64,000 nt of DNA from Caprella mutica (taxonomy: Eukaryota; Arthropoda; Malacostraca; Amphipoda; Caprellidae). The stretch covers positions 62,001 to 126,000 of the forward strand of contig CANNZV010001598.1 of the NCBI GenBank assembly GCA_947561585.1, read 5' to 3'. The first letter of the stretch is position 1; each line of letters begins with the position of its first letter. A model generated the notes under the pieces. It had not been told where the DNA came from, searched no databases, and saw only the letters and a list, made by a program, of their open reading frames with translations. The translations under genes and the position numbers were made by a program. Positions 50,611-61,025 of this stretch are shown piece by piece.

Positions 50611-51529
50611 GGGGGGGGGGGGATTATATTTCAGTTTAGCTCGAATTTTTTCTCGTATTTCAAATTTGTTAAGATGTCTAACCGATAGAAAACCCTACTT
50701 CCGGTTCAATTAATGATATAATGAAATTCGGTATATTGAAATAATATACCGAATTGGACTGAAAGTAGAGCACACATATATGTAATTAATCATTTTATTT
50801 ACAGTTCGCACCATTTATTCTAATTACAGGTGACGTATTGTACAGGTATAATGGCGCACGTTACTAATCATGCGAACGAACGTTGTCATTGTCACACTTA
50901 TATTAGCATGGGCAATGACAAATTGTCTTTAATTAATGAATAAATATTCAATAACATTTATTTTATTTAGTAATAACAATCTCGCTAAAATTATTTCCAT
51001 TGATAAAATTAGCGAATCTGCTGTTTTATATTACATTAACTTCATCACATTAGAAGATAGCAATTGCGATAACTGAAATCCTAACCACAAATGTACATCT
51101 ACCCTGAGAAGGAGAGATGTAATGTCTACCTACACATTATTTCCAATTACATGACGACAGAATAAAATTCCTGGCATTCCAGCGTCGCGAAGTTATAACC
51201 GTATTTGATATACCAAGGTGACACCAATATGACTTTTAAACTAGCTAATGGATATCGCTACTTTGGATGCTAATAAAAATAAAGTAACGATATAAGTTTC
51301 ACACAGCTTTACCATTTTGTATTATACGATAGATATCAAGTTCAGTCATAAATTTAATAAATGGTAAATAGATCTTAAACTCAATTCTTCCATTAGACTA
51401 AATAGTCACAGGGATTACTTATTTTTTTTATAGGTCATAGGTTAAAAAATTAAAACCCACCATGGACCACTAATAGTTATTAGAACTAATAATTATTATT
51501 ATTACTAATTACTAGTAATTAGAACTCAC

Positions 51530-51899
51530 CAATATTGACAAGTTTGATGCCATCATCACTAATAGCGTTAAGGGCGATGGTGACATTTTCCAAAGCTTGG
51601 TGCTGATTCATCACTTTCTTCACCTTCCTCAGCTTCCTCTTCTGCAGCACCTCAATGAGGGTGACGAGGGCAACCCCATCCCTGAGGTCTTCAGACAGGT
51701 CCTCAACCTTCAAACCCGTGTCTCGGAGCTGCACATTCACCCAGTTGCGAAAAGTGTGGTGCTGGATGGATACCCAGATGTCATCCTGGTCCTTTATCTT
51801 CATGCCCCTGGCAGCGTGGCCAGCAGTGCTCCTGGCTACCAAGCCAGCGTGATTGAGACGGAGCTTTTCCTCCTCTTGACGATCGTCCATTATCACCAT
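51530..51899 (-). CDS. jbug: jitterbug-like filamin, exon 1 (N-terminus and most of CH1)
   Basis: This is the first visible coding exon of a filamin-type actin-binding protein. The ATG at 51899-51897 is the first in frame after an in-frame stop at 51962-51960; the upstream TTG at 51950 is not a credible start. Residues 1-39 are a charged leader (MVIMDDRQEEEKLRLNHAG). CH1 begins near residue 40 with DIWVSIQHHTFRNWVN and continues through DLRDGVALVTLIEVL, QALENVTIAL and DGIKLVNI, all typical CH landmarks. CH domains of this kind bind F-actin in the cytoplasm and cortex. The exon ends in phase 1 at a consensus donor (ATTG|GTGAGT), which removes the apparent stop just inside the intron. The three-CH organisation downstream points to jitterbug rather than a conventional two-CH filamin. 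Noncoding 5' exons may lie further right but cannot be seen. Confidence 0.9.
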
Positions 51900-54555
51900 T
51901 TTTGATTTATCAGCTGGAACTACACTCTTGAACACAGTTTTATTCACCAAATGAAGTTTTCAGCAAGTAGGTCGCACAATTTTATTTTATGGTCAGTTTC
52001 CGATTTTTTTCTTCTCTACGTGATTTCTCCCGAAAGATTATCTGTTGGCGGCGTTGAAATCACCACTTACTTGCGACCACGGATGACTCAAGGTTTGCCA
52101 GTTATTAATAAATATGCTAGGCACTAACTCACTACACTGCGTACGCATGCATCACATGTAGGTAGGTACATGGAATCACATGTAGGTAGGTACATGCATT
52201 TCGTAAGAGTTACTGGGGCACTGGGTAAATTGTTTTTTATGTTGCTGGAAAAAAATGCTTGTGATTCGCCACTTCCAATAGACCGTGAAACAGAGCGTAT
52301 CTTTATTTATTTCTGTAAATAGCTTATCTCCACCCAATGACTAGATAGCAGAATCCAAAGAATTGTGTGCACTTTAAAACTGTAGTAAATTAAATATTTG
52401 TAATAATTAGTACCTAACTATCTACATGACACATTCGTAAAGTTCTTTTTCATAAAATTATCTAGAAGACGAATTTATCCAATATTGTAACAAATTTTCA
52501 ATTCTATTATTTTTTTCCGTTGCCACCAATAACCATGTAAAACATTACACCGGAGTGAGCGGAGAGAACGTGCACTGAACCTCTCACTGCGAAGGTTCCT
52601 CACACACTGGAAAATATGAACTTGAACTGTATAGAGTTGAGAGAACATGTGTCTGTGGAGGGTATTTGTCAATGAGTGCCATACATACTTTTTATACGCA
52701 TTTTATTGTACTTAAAATCAAAGAGTCAAGAAGGGTACAGATGACACTATAGTAAGAGGCATAATTTATAGGAACAAGTCAATTCTAAGATACCCAAAAA
52801 ATTACTCGTTCTAGTTAGATGACTTAGATCGAAAAAAAAATTAATTTAAATTTGAGAAAAATGGATTCAAATACTGAAAAATAATCGATTCTTCCGTCTT
52901 ATTTTTAGCATAAATTGCAGAAAAAGATCTGCTCACTGTAATGTATTAAATATCTTTTTAAATAGCAAAATTTAAACATGCGTTATACAATATCATTCAC
53001 ATTTATCCTATAGATTATGCTGTAGTCTATCGTAGCTCAGCCTAAGGTTATGAGAAAATTACAGGATTAGAAGAGGCACATAATCGCACAGTTTATCACA
53101 CGACGTAAAACTGAAAAGATGTTAAATTCTATAAACTTTCAGTAATTCCTAATAGAAAAATATTGAAATGAATGAAATTTACTTCACTTCTTTATATTTA
53201 CTAATACTATATCCCATTCAATCCGTTCTCTGTTAACTTATTTAAGTTGGACCGCAAGAATATAGACTATGGAGCCTAGTGGCTCAGCGGCACTCGCACT
53301 CTATGTTATGAGATGCTGTTGCTGTTTTCACACCTTCTCTTATTTTTCAGCTGAGTAGAATTTTAGAGGTCAGGTAGAACTAGAGGAACTTGTGACCTGA
53401 CCAATGTGAGTATTTGCAGTATGCTGTGCAATGGTACACAATGTGTGCTTTGTTTAAGAGTATTATAGGTATTTCTAAACCGCTATTGACTTTATTGCAA
53501 GAAAACAGTTATCGAGATTCCCGAAATCTGAATTTTCTCTCAAGAGAAGAATGTATGGTAAATTTGTTTCATTTCAAATTTTCAAACCCAAAAATTTTTT
53601 TGGATTCATTTCGTCAATTTAACACATCGATTTTCGTAACCATATTCAAATGGTAACTGAGTATGTTATCAAAAGGTAAGAGATATTATATTGCATATCT
53701 AATAACGTATCAGGCTGTAGAAGTAGAGTGGGCAGTGTTGTAGTAGAGTTCTGAAGTGTCATTCATTAATGATGATGGAGTGAAGCTGTGCCCACATCAT
53801 TATTATACCTGTGCTGCCGACTCACAAAAAGTAGAGTATGGCGTATGTACGGACTGTGCCATAGCACGATTTGGCCAAAGTAGAAGATAGGTACTTACAG
53901 TACATAAACATACCTCAGCAAGTACTTCGGTGAAACCAAGATGTTAAGATAGTGAATGAATTATAAACTCATTTAAATTTGATAAATTTTGATTATTTAA
54001 TTTTCTTGCCCTTAGAGTTTGGAAATTTTAAACTGAATTATAATTCAGCAATTAATATTATATAATATCATATATGATGCATACAAAAAAAATAATTCCA
54101 TAAACAGAAATATAAGATTGCAGAAATAAATAAAAAACCATTGATAGTACTTTAACGTTATTAGTGGCATAGTATTGATATTTTTCAAATGGTTATTTTA
54201 CTTCTAATTAATCTTAAAAAATTATTTGGACCGTTTTAAAAAATTAATTATCTTATACCAATCATGAGATGGATGGATAGACAGTATATAAACTTCTGCC
54301 AAAGTAACACAAATATAATTATTACTATGAACAACTACAGTATTAATTATCAGTTACTGACAGATTAAAATTCTTACGTTTTCTCCCCTAATTTTGTACT
54401 GTTTTCATTTTGGAATGTTTACTACTTTATACATCACAAATATTTTCAATCGAATTACAATTACATATATATCAGTTAACCTAATCTCAACGATTTTGAA
54501 GCCAATCATCTATTAAATTAGAGTATTTATTATTACCTAAAGCTATTATTATATG
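51900..54555. other. Region upstream of the filamin-like coding start
   Basis: For the minus-strand gene this is 5' flank, 5' UTR or a further intron. A tandem duplicate TCACATGTAGGTAGGTACATG occurs at about 52150-52197. I see no coding exon, TATA-type promoter or repeat element that I could defend. Confidence 0.4.
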
Positions 54556-55160
54556 GTTCTAGGAAAATTCCGAGACCGAATTTTCTGCTCAAATCACATG
54601 TTAAACAAATGTCAAAATCACTAATGTTACGCATATCTTTTACAACGGTTAATGATGTTATTTGCTTTTAATGAATATACTTCACATTTATGTATTCATA
54701 ATTTCAATTTTTTCTATTATTGTTCTATTAGTTAGTATTCTAATTAATAAAGCATTGTCAGAGGGTGTATTCCCGGATTTATTGAAGATAGCTAAAGTTA
54801 TACCTTTGTACAAGGGTGGTGAAGCGACTGCTTTGAATAATTATAGACCCATATCAATATTGTCCATTTTCAGTAAGATTTTTGAAAAGGTTGTGCACTC
54901 TAGGCTGTATAGCTCTCTGGATTCTACCCAGGCATTGTACACTAATCAATATGGCTTTAGGAAAGGGGTTTCATCATCGAATGCCTTTGTTTTTCTATCT
55001 AATTATATTCACAGTGAACTTGACAATAATAATTATGTTTTCTCACTGTTCCTTGATTTTAAAAAGGCATTCGATTGTATAGACCACTCGATTTTGTTAG
55101 GGAAATTGTACAATTATGGAATTAGGGGTGTCACCTTAGACTTTTTTCGTAGCTACCTTA

Positions 55161-56760
55161 ATAATAATAATAATAATAATAATAATCTTTATTCAGAAAA
55201 AATAAAAAATATAAACATACATTTACAAAGTATTCAAATTGTTAATGAAATATCTGATGCCCGTCCAGGTACTCGATTCGAGTATTATTGGGCAATTAAA
55301 AACAAAATACAATATAGAAAAAAGACAAAATACATATGTAGTTTAGGGCAACTACTCAAATGCACCACAAACATATCGTAGCTCAAGATTTTTGAATTAT
55401 TACGAAAATTAAACGTAGATTAATTAGCATATATGCGCGGTGGTCGAGCAGTCACCCTAGTTTAATTAAAAGTAATGAATAAATAATTAGCCTACCTATA
55501 CGAAATCAGATACAAACAGAAATCTATCAGAACAGTGGTATATTTTTGACTAACCAAAGGAGAAGAAAAATGAAAAGAGAAAACCAACCGGAAGAAATGT
55601 CTCCTTTGGATTATCAATCCGTAATATTACAAAACTTCTCTCTAATTTTCACTTTCAATGTTTTATGATTGTCAATATTTTTCAGGTCTCGAGACAAATT
55701 ATTCCACTCCCTGACAGCATTGTAAAAAAACTGTCTTTGAGTTACAGTCTTCCTAACAGAAGGCAGCAGTAGTTTGTCATCAGAGACAAACCTTGTAGAG
55801 TGAGAATGGGAAGGAAAAAGTTCATTGATCTTAATATGAAAATAGGGACTGAAATTACAGGATTTATAATATTTATGAAATTGCAATATTATGTTATATT
55901 TATACAAATTTTCAAATGAAGGAGGTTGTCGTATATGAGGTGGTAAATGAGTGAGTAATGATAGTGCTCTACTTTGTATTCTATTTAATTTTGAACAGTT
56001 GGTTATACCACAACCTCCCCATACAATTATACCATATGATAAGAGTGACTGAAATAACGAAAAATAAATTTGTCTTAATACAACACCAGGTACAAGGTTA
56101 GATACTCTTCTCATAATTCCGGTAACCCGGGAAAGTTTACTTGATAAATTACTAACATGAACATTAAAGTTAAGTCTGTCATCAATATAAACACCTAGGA
56201 ATTTTACATTATTTACCCGACTGATTTGAATATTGTCTATAGATATTGAAATGGGTACATGAGCGATATGGGCATGTGAAAAGAGCATGAACGAAGATTT
56301 TCCAACATTAAGTGACAGTCTATTTGCTCTCAACCACTCACCAACTTTCCCCAACTCCTCAGTCACATCACGGCACAGTGATTCCAAATTATTCCCAGTC
56401 ATAAACACGGTAGTATCGTCCGCAAAGTGTACAAAATGAAGTTTGTTGGATGCATTGTGCATATCATTTACATAAAGTGAGAACAAATAAGGAGAACTGA
56501 CAGAACCCTGTGGTAGACCAATATTCAAAATCCCAGTTTCCGACCTAACACCTCCCACATCCACATACACCCTTCGATCTGTTAAATAATCCCTGAACCA
56601 GTCCAATACCAAACCTCTAAAGCCCAATCTCTCCAACTTAGCAATCATTATATCCCTATTTACCGTGTCAAACGCTTTACTTAGGTCAAGAAACACAGCT
56701 ATAGTATAAGATCCAACATCTAAACTATTAACACATTTGTCAATCAGTTCCACAACTGCG
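55161..56760 (-). mobile_element. 5'-truncated LINE with 7-base target duplication and (ATT)n tail
   Basis: This insertion is bounded by the direct repeat TACCTTA at 55154-55160 and 56761-56767. Read on the minus strand it starts abruptly inside the reverse transcriptase frame (AVVELIDKC). It ends in a 3' UTR with GAATAAAG, containing a polyadenylation signal, and then a (ATT)n tail at 55161-55187. 5' truncation and a short target duplication are the signatures of target-primed reverse transcription. It cuts the plus-strand LINE in two. Confidence 0.92.
55614..56759 (-). CDS. LINE reverse transcriptase, C-terminal part, open frame
   Basis: About 380 residues remain open. The order is AVVELIDKCVNSLDVGSY; FLDLSKAFDTVNRDIM (palm motif A); LGFRGLVLDWFRDYLTDR; GLPQGSVSSPYLFSLYVND (motif B); FVHFADDTTVFM (motif C, FADD catalytic pair); then WLRANRLSLNVGKSSFMLF and NVKFLGVYIDDRLNF (thumb and connection), followed by a cysteine/histidine-poor tail ending KIREKFCNITD. 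This is a Jockey/CR1-like LINE polymerase that would copy its RNA at a nicked target. The N-terminal endonuclease and the start are missing, so it cannot be autonomous. Residues upstream of 56760 in the same frame are antisense host LINE and do not belong. The undamaged frame suggests a fairly recent insertion. Confidence 0.9.
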   Translation of the reverse strand, partial: AVVELIDKCVNSLDVGSYTIAVFLDLSKAFDTVNRDIMIAKLERLGFRGLVLDWFRDYLTDRRVYVDVGGVRSETGILNIGLPQGSVSSPYLFSLYVNDMHNASNKLHFVHFADDTTVFMTGNNLESLCRDVTEELGKVGEWLRANRLSLNVGKSSFMLFSHAHIAHVPISISIDNIQISRVNNVKFLGVYIDDRLNFNVHVSNLSSKLSRVTGIMRRVSNLVPGVVLRQIYFSLFQSLLSYGIIVWGGCGITNCSKLNRIQSRALSLLTHLPPHIRQPPSFENLYKYNIILQFHKYYKSCNFSPYFHIKINELFPSHSHSTRFVSDDKLLLPSVRKTVTQRQFFYNAVREWNNLSRDLKNIDNHKTLKVKIREKFCNITD

Positions 56761-57522
56761 TACCTTAGAAATAGATACCAGTGTGTTTCAGTTAACGGTA
56801 TGAAGTCTGACTTCAAATTTGAGAAATAAATAAATAAATAAAATTATTAAAATCATTATACATACAACGAGACCGAGTTTTCCGAGACCAAATTTTCCAA
56901 ATCGAAATTTCCGGCCACCCATTATTATATGTATGTAGTAACCTACACAAGAATTTATAAGTGTAGTAAGTGTCGATCTATCGGTCACTTCATCCTACTT
57001 TTCTTTATTCACTGATTAAACCGAAACTCAGAGCCTTGACAATGTTTTTAAAATTGAAGAGTGTTGCCAGAATGTTCATCTAACAGATAAAATAAATGAC
57101 GATCGCACAAGGGTATCCATTTTCAGTGTAAAAATGTCAATATTATAACTTTCATTAATCAAAGGAATTCACAACTTCGGTCAGAATTCATTTCAGAAAT
57201 TCACATGGTCGGTCAGTTTCGAAATGAATTTCAATGCTTCGGTCACCTTTTTTTCGTTCAATCTAAAGTATGAATGTGATGATGGTTAATAATACCAATT
57301 AAATATGTTTTTTAATAGTACATTTCCTATTATAAATCAACTAATAATAAGGTACATATTTTATATAAATAAATTAATATTTAAAATAAATCATAAATAA
57401 AATTGTGTCATATGTATGTATCCTTAATGATTTTATGACAATGATTCCGTAATACAGCTCACCGTAATTAATCACTAAAAGTAGATACTAACTAGATGTA
57501 TTATAGATATCACGAGTCACTA

Positions 57523-58786
57523 CAGGGTGGCGCAAAAAAAAAGGAAACCCATTTTCAAACTAGTTTATTTTACAAACTATAAAACATAGAAATTTTCTAA
57601 AAACACAGTTTTATTTATTTACTTTTTCTGCATCTATCTTGATAATCTGTTAAAAGTTACGAATCACGATGAAAATTAAACATCCTGCAGCGAATTAAAA
57701 AAAGGTAAATAAAAATGGCTTGCGCGAGGACGAAATATACGAAAAAAAGTCATGAGGTATAATTCATTTTCTATGTATGTAAAAACAATAATTCTACTAC
57801 TTTTTGTAACAAAAAAGAGAAAATAAAAAAATGAATTACCATTAGAAAGTTAGTTTTTGAGATAGAATTGATATCTTAATAAAATCATTTCGCCGTTAGT
57901 TTTTATCCCTTATTTGAAACCCTCAAAATACAGCTTTCAAAAGAACAAAGAGTTTTTGTTGTGACTATTTTTTTAAACACTGGAAGCTTTACACAGGTTC
58001 AACCTCATTTTTCCACACAAGATTTCCATCAACTATAAAACCCTATTAACAAATGTTAAATAAGTTCAAAACTGAAGAAACCACTTTAAATTTGAATGAA
58101 AAGTGATCATGTCGCAAGAGAAAAGAATGAACACATGAAAACATTAATCTTTTTCATGAACAGTTTATTGAGAATACGAAAATATCAATCAAAAAGTAAG
58201 GATTAGACTTCATTTAAGACACATTTCACCTAATTGTTAAACACGATGTGAAGTATCATCCTTTCAAGAAGCATGTAAGGCTCGAACTCTTAGAACTGAT
58301 TCACCGCACCGACTAAATTTGGCAAAATGGTTTCTGCAAAGAAATGCACATTTTGTAGAAGATATCGTGATTGGTGATGAAGATGTATTTCCATGAATGA
58401 AAGAGTCAGTAACAAAAGCGTGAATTGAAAGAAAAATAGTAGGATTTATCTTTCAATTCACGCTTTTGTTATTGACTCTTTCATTCATGGAAATATACCT
58501 TCATCACCAATCACGATATCTTCTACAAAATTTGCATTTTTTTTTTTGGAAATAAATTATTCCTATTATGAACTTTTTGAATTTTTCGTCCTCGCGCAAA
58601 CCCTTTTTATTTACCTTCTTTAATTCGCTGCAGGATGTTTTTTCTTTGTCGTAACTCATAACAGATCATCCAGATAGAAGAAAAAAAGTAAACGAATAAA
58701 ACTGTGTTTTTAGATAATTTCTAGGTCTGATAGTTTGTAAAATATACTAGTTTGAAAATGGGTTTCCTTTTTTTTTCGCCACCCTG
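57523..58786. mobile_element. Rearranged Tc1/mariner-type element with TA target
   Basis: The ends CAGGGTGGCGCAAAAAAAAA and TTTTTTTTCGCCACCCTG are inverted repeats flanked by TA (57521-57522 and 58787-58788). The arms extend inward with near-matching segments for roughly 200 bases (AAACCCATTTTCAAACTAGT; CATCCTGCAGCGAATTAAA; GCGCGAGGACGAAA). Inside, a transposase scrap reads KWFLQRNAHFVEDIVIGDED (about 58323-58385). That scrap is then repeated in inverted orientation at 58453-58538. Confidence 0.85.
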
Positions 58787-58826
58787 TACATAAACATACT
58801 ATCACACACGTAACTATGGTTCTAGG

Positions 58827-59648
58827 TAAATTGCTCGAAAGACAATTGCTCAAAACAATTGCTCGAAAAACAATTGCTCGAATGAACAATTGCTCGAAAG
58901 AACAATTGCTCGAAAGAACAATTGCTCGAAAGACAATTGCTCGAAAAACAATTGCTCGAACGAACAATTGATCGAAGGAACAATTGCTCGAATTATCAAA
59001 TTGCTCGAATGAACGAAATTGTTCGAATTATAAAATTGCACAGTTTTCGATTTTATAAAAGTCAGTTACTCATGAAGTGGAGCTGCACATAACAATCCTT
59101 GTTTCTTTTTAGTAATTTATCATTAATCATTCTATAAATGATTTTTAATTATTACTCATTCAACATAATCTTTATTTAGACCGTTTGTGTCATCTCGTAT
59201 GTAACATGTGAATTGGAATCATGTGGTGAATCAGTACTATTCATGTTTTTTATCATAAAACCCGAAAAAAACTTGTAGATTTATTAAAACTCTGCCATAA
59301 CTTTGAGTTATTAATTTTCACCTGTTGAGGTGCCACATACAGATAGGCTAGTAATAAATTAATCTACAATTTTTTTCGGGTTTTATGATAAAAAAAATGA
59401 ATAGTACTGATTCACCACATGATTCCAATCATTTATAGAATGATTAATGATCAATTACTAAAAAGAAACAAACATTGTTAGGTGCAGCTGCACTTCATGA
59501 ATAACTGACTTTTATAAAATCGAAAACTGTGCAATTTTATAATTCGAGCAATTTGATAATTCGAGCAATTGTTTTTCGGGCAATTGTCTTTCGAGCAATT
59601 GTTTTTTCGAGCAATTTTTCATTCGGGCAATTGTTTTCGAGCAATTTA
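58827..59648. mobile_element. Foldback element with AATTGCTCGAA tandem motifs in its arms
   Basis: The left arm starts TAAATTGCTCGAA and holds about a dozen imperfect ACAATTGCTCGAAAGA motifs. The right arm ends TTCGAGCAATTTA with fewer motifs. Both then share a unique inner part in opposite orientation: AATTTTATAATTCGAGCAAT, AAAATCGAAAACTGTGC, AGTCAGTTA/TAACTGACT and GTGGTGAATCAGTACTATTC. The centre is near 59325. The left arm has about 75 extra bases. No protein is encoded. Confidence 0.88.
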
Positions 59649-59654
59649 CAGGCT

Positions 59655-60580
59655 ACCCGTAAGGTTAGATCAAGATCATATATATTTTGTATCATATTTA
59701 TCTTTTTGTTTGATTTTTTACAATATTTGCATATAAATCTGTTTTTCATCATCTCTGCTAGTCCTAGATTTTCGTATTCTTTACCCAAATAGAATTTATG
59801 ATACCATCTAGGACATGCATTACATCCCATCCAGGCATCTGCGTCCTCCTGATTTTTATCTCCTCATGCATGACATTCGTTTGAATTTTCGATAGCGTTA
59901 TCATCATCTGAGTCATCATCATATACAATTTCTACATATGCTCTCCCTTTGCTCAGAGCATACTACAGTCTTTTTCCCTTTCGTCAGTTTTTCATTTTTT
60001 TCTTATTTCTTTCTTCTTCTTGTCTTTCTTTTTTCTTTCGTATTCTGATTCTTTCTTCTCTTGCTGATCAACCAAACTCTTAAAGTAATCTGAGCCACTT
60101 ATAGCAGTGGGACGATTGGGTTTACTTCGTGTTTCCTTTCTTGACATTACGACACTTTCATCAATTTTTAGATATTTCTTAAATGGGGAATATTCCCAGT
60201 TCCCATAAAATCGTGAATTTGTAAAATTATTGACAGTTTTCGATCTAGTTGAATCCTTATTTGGAGTGCTCTCTCTCTCTCTCTGGATTATGATTATTAC
60301 TTCTTCGTCGGGTGCAGAAGATGTGGTGAGCATGGGAATTTCAATCGTGGAAATTTTGTTTATATTTCGTTCAAGAGGTGAATCATTATCCTCAATTGAA
60401 TTGTCAAGTTCATTGCAGTTCTCTATTACTTCTTCGCTGGTAATAGATTCCGTAATAAGTGCAGTAGCAGAAGGAAATTGATAGTTGTTGACTGTCAGTT
60501 CTGTCAATGTACAGTCATCTTTACCAATTCTATCAATTCCTTTAGTTCTCTACATGTATATAGATAGTGATCTATGATTT
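59655..60580 (-). pseudogene. Fossil pogo/Tigger-like transposase C-terminus with degenerate PHD-type finger
   Basis: The minus strand shows an open stretch (60507-59992) with SPFKKYLKIDES, then RSKPNRPTAISGSDYFKSL and a Lys/Glu-rich tail EKKESEYERKKKDKKKK. After a frame change it continues with the acidic YVEIVYDDDSDDDNAIENSN, then ECHA, a stop, and AWMGCNACPRWYHKFYLG and FICKYCKK. This order (a PTAIS-type motif, a basic coiled tail, an acidic stretch and a final CxxCxxWYH finger) is what I know from the ends of DDE_1 (pogo/Tigger/CENP-B-like) transposases in insects. The catalytic domain is absent. A Cys expected after WYH is Tyr, and a (CT)n expansion encodes IIIIIQRERES. It is cut at the foldback edge near 59650. 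Confidence 0.62.
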
Positions 60581-60659
60581 TCATTCATTCCTTAATTGAA
60601 GAAATCCGCCGTCAAATATTAATTAAATATATTTCACCATATCGATTTTATTGAGATAA

Positions 60660-61020
60660 ATAGTTCATGTACCTACATTTTATATTAAAATTTCTCTCTA
60701 TATATTAGCTCTTCAATCTCAATCATTGTTGTCGATACACAATCGATCGTAGTCGACACAAATCCAATTATTATTGAATATCATCTGAGCTAAATTCATA
60801 AGTGATTTCAGTATTAGGTATATTTATATATTTAATTTTATATTAATATTTACGATGTATTTAATTATATATTTGACCAAGTAATCAAAAGTTATTTTAT
60901 CTATAACCAAATATTTCCGATGCGAGATCTGTATACCAAGTGCATGACCTCATTAGTCGCTCCCGTGACGTCACATTTCTTGCCATTTTCAAGTGCGAGT
61001 ATCCTTCTAACTGTTTAGTT
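60660..61020. repeat. Segmental repeat, copy 1 (empty site)
   Basis: It shares ACACAATCGATCGTAGTCGA, GAATATCATCTGAGCTAAAT and GATTTCAGTAT with 61955-62100, and ACGATGTAT, ATATTTGACCAAGTAATCAA, CCAAATATTTCCGATGCGAG and CATTTTCAAGTGCGAGTATC with 63293-63475. It is uninterrupted at TATTAATATTTACGATG (60841-60857). Confidence 0.88.
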
Positions 61021-61025
61021 CCTGA

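Larger units (their letters stand above)
28868..51529 (-). other. Intron 1 of the filamin-like gene
   Basis: This 22.7 kb intron has five large tandem arrays (29761, 31757, 36117, 40598, 41806) and several MITEs, listed separately. The stretches 32220-36100, 37570-39570, 39870-40590, 43180-45420, 45940-47400, 47740-49800 and 50620-51520 are AT-rich, with no gene or element I can support beyond scattered simple repeats. Confidence 0.85.
54733..56812 (+). pseudogene. Non-LTR reverse transcriptase fragment, split by another LINE
   Basis: The plus strand encodes the fingers and first palm region of a Jockey/CR1-like LINE reverse transcriptase: ALSEGVFPDLLKIAKVIPLY, NNYRPISILSIFSKIFEKV, YGFRKGVSSSNAFVFLSNY, LFLDFKKAFDCIDHSILLGK and FFRSYL up to 55160. 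FLDFKKAFD carries the first catalytic Asp. The frame resumes after the inserted LINE at 56761 as YLRNRYQCVSVNGMKSDFKF (to about 56812), exactly what should follow FRSYL in this family. It then ends in a stop and an AAAT-type repeat. The endonuclease, the FADD motif and everything after are missing. Confidence 0.88.
54556..56916. mobile_element. Composite: accgaattttc-type TIR element containing two LINE fragments
   Basis: The left block (CCGAGACCGAATTTTCTGCT, then TTAATGATGTTATTTGCTTT to about 54720) matches the right half of the 27652 element. The right block (56866-56916, GAGACCGAGTTTTCCGAGAC and GAAATTTCCGGCCACC) matches that element's other end. Between them lies a plus-strand LINE fragment that is itself split by a minus-strand LINE. 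Confidence 0.65.

Noticed and set aside
51900..51950. Longer N-terminus starting at 51950
   Set aside because: It starts with TTG and has no ATG before an in-frame stop at 51962-51960; the ATG at 51899 is the first credible start.
56761..56816. Upstream residues of the minus-strand LINE frame (KSDFIPLTETHWYLFLR)
   Set aside because: They lie outside the TACCTTA-bounded insertion and are the antisense of the interrupted plus-strand LINE.
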